NCBI GenBank assembly: GCA_030843315.1
Contig: JAUUPT010000009.1
Location: 18,164 to 82,163, forward strand
Length of the DNA: 64,000 nucleotides
Origin: Bacteroidaceae bacterium
Lineage (GTDB): Bacteria > Bacteroidota > Bacteroidia > Bacteroidales > Bacteroidaceae
Reading direction: 5' to 3'
In this document: in pieces, positions 60,408 to 64,000 of the stretch
Numbering within the stretch: position 1 is the first letter of the stretch
Layout: every line of letters starts with the position of its first letter
Notes under the pieces: generated by a model
The model's input: the letters and a program-made list of their open reading frames with translations, nothing else
Told to the model about the DNA's origin: nothing
Database searches by the model: none
Program-made: the position numbers and the translations under genes

Positions 60408-60977
60408 ATGAACACAGATAAAAAACTATTGAGAGAACTTCAGGCAGGTGATTCTAATGCCTTTTCTTCTATATACTGGCAATATTCATCCCATATATAT
60501 TTTTTTATAAATTCAATGCTGCATAATACGATGGCAGCAGAAGATATTACTCAAAATGTCTTTCTTAAGCTTTGGGAAAAGCATGAATCTGTTGATATAG
60601 AACAGAATCTCGAAGCTTATTTATTCACTATCGCTAGGAATTTTGTATATAAAGAGATAGAACGTCAATTGCAGTCTGAATCATTTGTGTCAAAGGCGGC
60701 GGAAAGGAAGGATTATGCTACTATTGATTCGGATATCGAATCACAATCGTTTATGGAATATTTAGATAGGCTGATAGATAAGCTTCCTCCGAAACAGAAA
60801 ACTATCTATATATTGAGCCGGCAAAAAAATATGTCTTATAAGGAAATTGCGGAAGTATTGTCAATATCAGAAAAAACAGTAGAGAACCAATTACATAATG
60901 CTTTGAAGTTTTTGAAGAGATACATAAAAACGGAAGAACTATTTCTGTTGCTGTCAATACTATTTTTAGAGTGTTAA
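60408..60977 (+). CDS. ECF RNA polymerase sigma factor
   Basis: 189 residues. Region 2 (about 20-90; SSIYWQYSSHIYFFINSMLHNTMAAEDITQNVFLKLWEKHE) and region 4 (about 125-175; LPPKQKTIYILSRQKNMSYKEIAEVLSISEKTVENQLHNALKFLKRYI) are complete, without region 3, as in Bacteroides ECF factors of the FecI type. It should be held in check by the FecR protein encoded 65 bp downstream and drive the SusC-type receptor gene. The locus is distinctly AT-rich compared with miaB. Confidence 0.94.
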   Translation: MNTDKKLLRELQAGDSNAFSSIYWQYSSHIYFFINSMLHNTMAAEDITQNVFLKLWEKHESVDIEQNLEAYLFTIARNFVYKEIERQLQSESFVSKAAERKDYATIDSDIESQSFMEYLDRLIDKLPPKQKTIYILSRQKNMSYKEIAEVLSISEKTVENQLHNALKFLKRYIKTEELFLLLSILFLEC

Positions 60978-61042
60978 ACAATGTTAGAAACAGAATGTAT
61001 AATGGGGGTATCCATTTTCTAAAGGATATAATAATATAGATT

Positions 61043-62059
61043 ATGGAAAAACAAAAGAAAAACATAGAGTTACTAGAAAGACTTTTAGAGAGAACAGCCA
61101 CTGCTAAAGACAAAGTTGATTTAGCCCAATGGCTGAAAGAACCTGATGCCCAAAGTGAGGTTGACGCATATCTGAAATATAAATGGCTGGCTGCTAAAGA
61201 GCGAGAGGAGACTTTCGCAGCACAACAAAGAATATTTGATGATATCAAAACCATGATTCAGGGAAATGATAGGAGTCTGCAAATGGTGCAGAAAAAGAAA
61301 CCTCGAATTCTCAGATATTGGACAAGTATCGCTGCCGTATTTGTTGCCTGCATTGCTATTGGTTATTTACTGTACCCAGTAATGACCTCAGAAGACAATA
61401 TGAACCAGTTCGTTACGAAAGTGAATAACGGGCAGAAGGCCAGCATAACATTACCTGATGGAACCCTTGTGTGGCTGAACTCTGATACACAGATTATGTA
61501 TGGTACAGATTATGGAAAGAAAAGTAGAGTAGTCACATTGAATGGGGAAGCCTATTTTGAAGTGGCCCATGATAAAGATAAGAAGTTTATAGTAAGGGCA
61601 GAAGATATGAATATTGAGGTTTTGGGAACGGTCTTTAATGTCAAAGCATATAAGGAGTCTTCTACTATTGTAGCCACCTTGAAAGAGGGAAAAATCAAAG
61701 CGTTTTGCAATAGCAATGATCAAGAAGTAATAGTATATCCTAATGAGGAAATAGTTTACAATCGGAGTGATAAGACTTTTAATAAATGCAAGCCAAAAGA
61801 TCCTTCGTATGCCTATATGTGGAAAAATGATGAATTAGGTTTCAATAATGAAAGATTGGAATCAATTGCTCTATTACTGGAAAAGATGTACAACATCAAG
61901 GTTGTTTTCAAGACCGAAGTTATTAAGGACTTGCGCTTTTCTGGAATTATTAAAAATAATAGTCTGGACAATATACTCGAAATTATACATCTAACATCAT
62001 CAGTCAATTATAAGCTTATAAATGATACAATAACCTTAGATTATCAACAGAAAAACTAA
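61043..62059 (+). CDS. FecR-family anti-sigma factor
   Basis: 338 residues: cytoplasmic N-terminal helices (about 1-75), one membrane helix (about 95-112, WTSIAAVFVACIAIGYLLYPV), then a periplasmic FecR domain (NGQKASITLPDGTLVWLNSDTQIMYGTDYGKKSRVVTLNGEAYFEVAHDKDKKFIVRAEDMNIEVLGTVFNVKAY) and a DUF4974-like C-terminus (LGFNNERLESIALLLEKMYNIKVVFK...FSGIIKNNSLDNILEIIHLT). It relays the state of the outer-membrane receptor to the sigma factor. Confidence 0.95.
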   Translation: MEKQKKNIELLERLLERTATAKDKVDLAQWLKEPDAQSEVDAYLKYKWLAAKEREETFAAQQRIFDDIKTMIQGNDRSLQMVQKKKPRILRYWTSIAAVFVACIAIGYLLYPVMTSEDNMNQFVTKVNNGQKASITLPDGTLVWLNSDTQIMYGTDYGKKSRVVTLNGEAYFEVAHDKDKKFIVRAEDMNIEVLGTVFNVKAYKESSTIVATLKEGKIKAFCNSNDQEVIVYPNEEIVYNRSDKTFNKCKPKDPSYAYMWKNDELGFNNERLESIALLLEKMYNIKVVFKTEVIKDLRFSGIIKNNSLDNILEIIHLTSSVNYKLINDTITLDYQQKN

Positions 62060-62094
62060 AAGCCTATGATATAAGAGAACTAATTATAGAAACA

Positions 62095-62128
62095 AAAAGA
62101 GGATACTAACATGTTAGTAACCTCTTTT
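62095..62128 (+). terminator. Terminator or attenuator after the anti-sigma gene
   Basis: AAAAGAGGATACTAAC pairs, with one mismatch, with GTTAGTAACCTCTTTT in a tight hairpin, followed by a T-rich stretch. It separates the sigma/anti-sigma pair from the receptor gene, which therefore likely has its own promoter in 62130-62266. Confidence 0.7.
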
Positions 62129-62266
62129 ATCAACAATATAAAATCAATTCATGTAGTTATATAGAAAGAATGAATATTGCAGACGTTCATACTCTTCCTA
62201 TACAGGGATTGATTTGTTTGTAAAGTTACGATTTTATTTACAGTCTAATACTAATATTTAAATAAA

Positions 62267-64000
62267 ATGAACATTATAAAGCTTTTTTTTAGTAAGAGTT
62301 TATATGCCTTACTTTTTTGTAGTATTTCCTGTTCTACATTATATTCACAAATTATCTTCTCTGTGCAGAATAAATCTGTAAGAGAGGTCATTAATATTAT
62401 CGAAGAAAAAAGTGACTATCGTTTTTTCTACCAGGAAGATATGCCGGCATTAAATGATCGCGTTACTTTGGATATCAAAGATAATAATATAAACAGCGTT
62501 ATGGATGAGTTGGCAAAACAAACTCAATTGACGTATACGCTAAAATCTAACAACCAGATTGTATTATCCGAATTGTCGCAAGCAAAGGCGAATACAGGCA
62601 AGGTTAAATTTATATCTGGAAAAATTACGGATAAACAAGGTGAACCTATTATTGGAGCCAATATCATTGAAAAAGGCACTACTAATGGTACAATAACCGA
62701 TGTTGAAGGAAATTTTTCATTGGAAGTAAATCCTCATTCCACTCTGCAAATCTCTTTTATAGGATATAATACCAAAGAAATAGCTGTTAATAACACTAGC
62801 TCGTTTTACATAAAGTTGGAAGAAGATGCACAGGCTTTGGATGAAGTTGTAGTGGTTGGATATGGAACTATGCGTAAATCAGATGTAACAGGTTCTGTAT
62901 CAAGTCTTAATTCAGATGATTTTAATGTCGGAGTCATAACGTCTCCTACGGATATGATGCAAGGGCGTATTTCCGGTGTAAATATTACAATGAATGGTGG
63001 AGAACCCGGTGCGGGATCCAGTATTCGAATTCGTGGATCAAATTCTATCCGTTCGGGGCAAGAGCCACTTTATGTAATTGACGGTATGCCGTTGGAAACC
63101 AACAATTCTCAGCCTTCAGGTGCCACTATTGCGGGTGTAGGGAATAGTGGGAATAAGAATCCGTTGAATTTTTTGAATCCTAATGATATTGAATCCATTG
63201 ATATTCTGAAAGACGCATCAGCAACTGCTATTTATGGTTCGAGGGGTGCTAATGGTGTTATTTTAATTACCACTAAAAAGGGAAAATCGGGTGCACCTGC
63301 TGTATCTTATTCGGGGTATATGGCTGTGTCTTCTATTCCTCATAAGCTTGACGTATTGAATGCAAATGAGTTTAGGGATTTGATGAAGCACAATAGTATC
63401 AGTTACAATGATGTGGGAGCTGATACAAATTGGCAAGATGAAATATTTAGAACAGCACTGAGCCATAATCATTCCCTCTCATTAGGAGGTGGGGGCGAAA
63501 ATACCCAATATAGAGTGTCATTGAGCTATATGAATCAGGAAGGTATAGTCAAAAAGAGTGGCATTGAGAAGTATACGGGAAGAATGACCTTCAATCAATC
63601 CTTATTTAATAATAGGATAAAACTTGATGGTAGTATAACTATTGCACGTACAAATGATATGCGAGTTCCTTTGGGGGAAACTGGTGGTAGCGAAGGTGAC
63701 CTTCTCTATTCTGCAATAACAAGAAATCCAACTTATCCAGTATATAATGAAGACGGTACATACTACCAAACAACCCCAACAGAAAGAAATCCTGTTGCTA
63801 TGTTGAATCTTACGAATGACAAGACTCAAACGGATCGTATGCTATTCAATTTTTCCGCTTTAGTTAATATTATAAAGGGATTGGATTATAAAATTAATCT
63901 TGGATTGGATGAAGAAAAGGCCTCGCGTAGGGTAACACAGAATCAGCAATTGAATTATTTATCTAATGGCGGAACTTTAGATGTAAATAATGTAGAATCA
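62267..64000 (+). CDS. SusC/RagA-family TonB-dependent receptor with STN domain (partial, cut by the right edge)
   Basis: 578 residues are visible. Signal sequence (about 1-28), STN signalling domain (about 29-102; FSVQNKSVREVINIIEEKSDYRFFYQEDM) that contacts FecR, a carboxypeptidase-regulatory-like beta domain (about 115-195; ISGKITDKQGEPIIGANIIEKGTTNGTITDVEGNFSL), the TonB box region (LDEVVVVGYGT), plug domain (MMQGRISGVNI, GSNSIRSGQEPLYVIDGMP, ATAIYGSRGANGVILITTKKG) and the first barrel strands. It imports a glycan or similar ligand across the outer membrane together with a SusD partner expected just beyond the window. Confidence 0.96.
   Translation, partial: MNIIKLFFSKSLYALLFCSISCSTLYSQIIFSVQNKSVREVINIIEEKSDYRFFYQEDMPALNDRVTLDIKDNNINSVMDELAKQTQLTYTLKSNNQIVLSELSQAKANTGKVKFISGKITDKQGEPIIGANIIEKGTTNGTITDVEGNFSLEVNPHSTLQISFIGYNTKEIAVNNTSSFYIKLEEDAQALDEVVVVGYGTMRKSDVTGSVSSLNSDDFNVGVITSPTDMMQGRISGVNITMNGGEPGAGSSIRIRGSNSIRSGQEPLYVIDGMPLETNNSQPSGATIAGVGNSGNKNPLNFLNPNDIESIDILKDASATAIYGSRGANGVILITTKKGKSGAPAVSYSGYMAVSSIPHKLDVLNANEFRDLMKHNSISYNDVGADTNWQDEIFRTALSHNHSLSLGGGGENTQYRVSLSYMNQEGIVKKSGIEKYTGRMTFNQSLFNNRIKLDGSITIARTNDMRVPLGETGGSEGDLLYSAITRNPTYPVYNEDGTYYQTTPTERNPVAMLNLTNDKTQTDRMLFNFSALVNIIKGLDYKINLGLDEEKASRRVTQNQQLNYLSNGGTLDVNNVES

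Overview
The window is a chromosomal segment of a Bacteroidales bacterium, almost certainly a Bacteroides species. The evidence is the TAnnTTTG -7 promoter boxes ahead of most genes, HU-type, DUF3836, DUF4294, DUF4270, DUF4884 and DUF4907 families, an AraC/RND efflux locus, DUF4143 ATPases, and an ECF sigma/FecR/SusC cassette. The species cannot be fixed from the sequence alone. No rRNA, tRNA, CRISPR array, integrase or transposase was seen. Layout: 0-4.2 kb holds the 3'-truncated (left-edge) sensor kinase, an HU-like protein and a glyoxalase-fold enzyme. 4.2-12.2 kb holds a small secreted flavodoxin/monooxygenase pair, then a sensory island: two near-identical DUF3836 secreted proteins duplicated with their whole control region (a sigma-54-type promoter plus paired TGTCCG/CGGACA palindromes), an outer-membrane protein, a PhoB/OmpR-type regulator, an unusual double-module histidine kinase and a third DUF3836 gene. 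Between the kinase and the third DUF3836 gene lie three CGwTAAC boxes exactly 11 bp apart, a plausible site for the regulator. 12.2-20.5 kb is housekeeping: DMT exporter, leuS-yitT-rdgB, nadA, a SpoU methyltransferase, and a candidate small RNA in front of leuS. 20.5-31.4 kb is a mosaic of single genes: a DUF5131 radical-SAM-like protein, two DUF4143 ATPases each behind a different palindrome, an HHH/beta-barrel protein, a radical SAM enzyme, a flavin reductase, an anchored nuclease and a SulP transporter, with two related G/C-rich inverted repeats. 31.4-38.4 kb has rubrerythrin and a leftward nadB-DUF3857-DUF3857 operon in which one DUF3857 protein keeps the transglutaminase triad and the other has lost it. 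38.4-44.6 kb has an orphan LytTR regulator with a dead receiver domain and a divergent envelope locus: DUF4270 lipoprotein plus beta-barrel leftward, Kelch lipoprotein plus DUF4907 protein rightward. 44.6-49.2 kb runs lpdA-tlpA-DUF2007-dacB. 49.2-56.3 kb is an AraC regulator facing a tripartite RND pump operon that also encodes an overlooked 40-residue membrane protein overlapping the TolC gene by ATGA. 56.3-60.3 kb has a succinate/acetate CoA-transferase and miaB. From 60.4 kb the base composition turns AT-rich and an ECF sigma/FecR/SusC (STN-type) polysaccharide or glycoprotein utilisation locus begins and runs off the right edge. The most unusual signal is a scattered family of intergenic arrays at five places (about 3.5, 20.5, 39.3, 43.5 and 56.4 kb). 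Each has 3 to 5 units repeated at exactly 22 bp with superimposed dyad symmetry. Unit sequences differ from locus to locus, yet the spacing is constant and two distant loci share the same order of unit variants. I do not recognise this as a named element.
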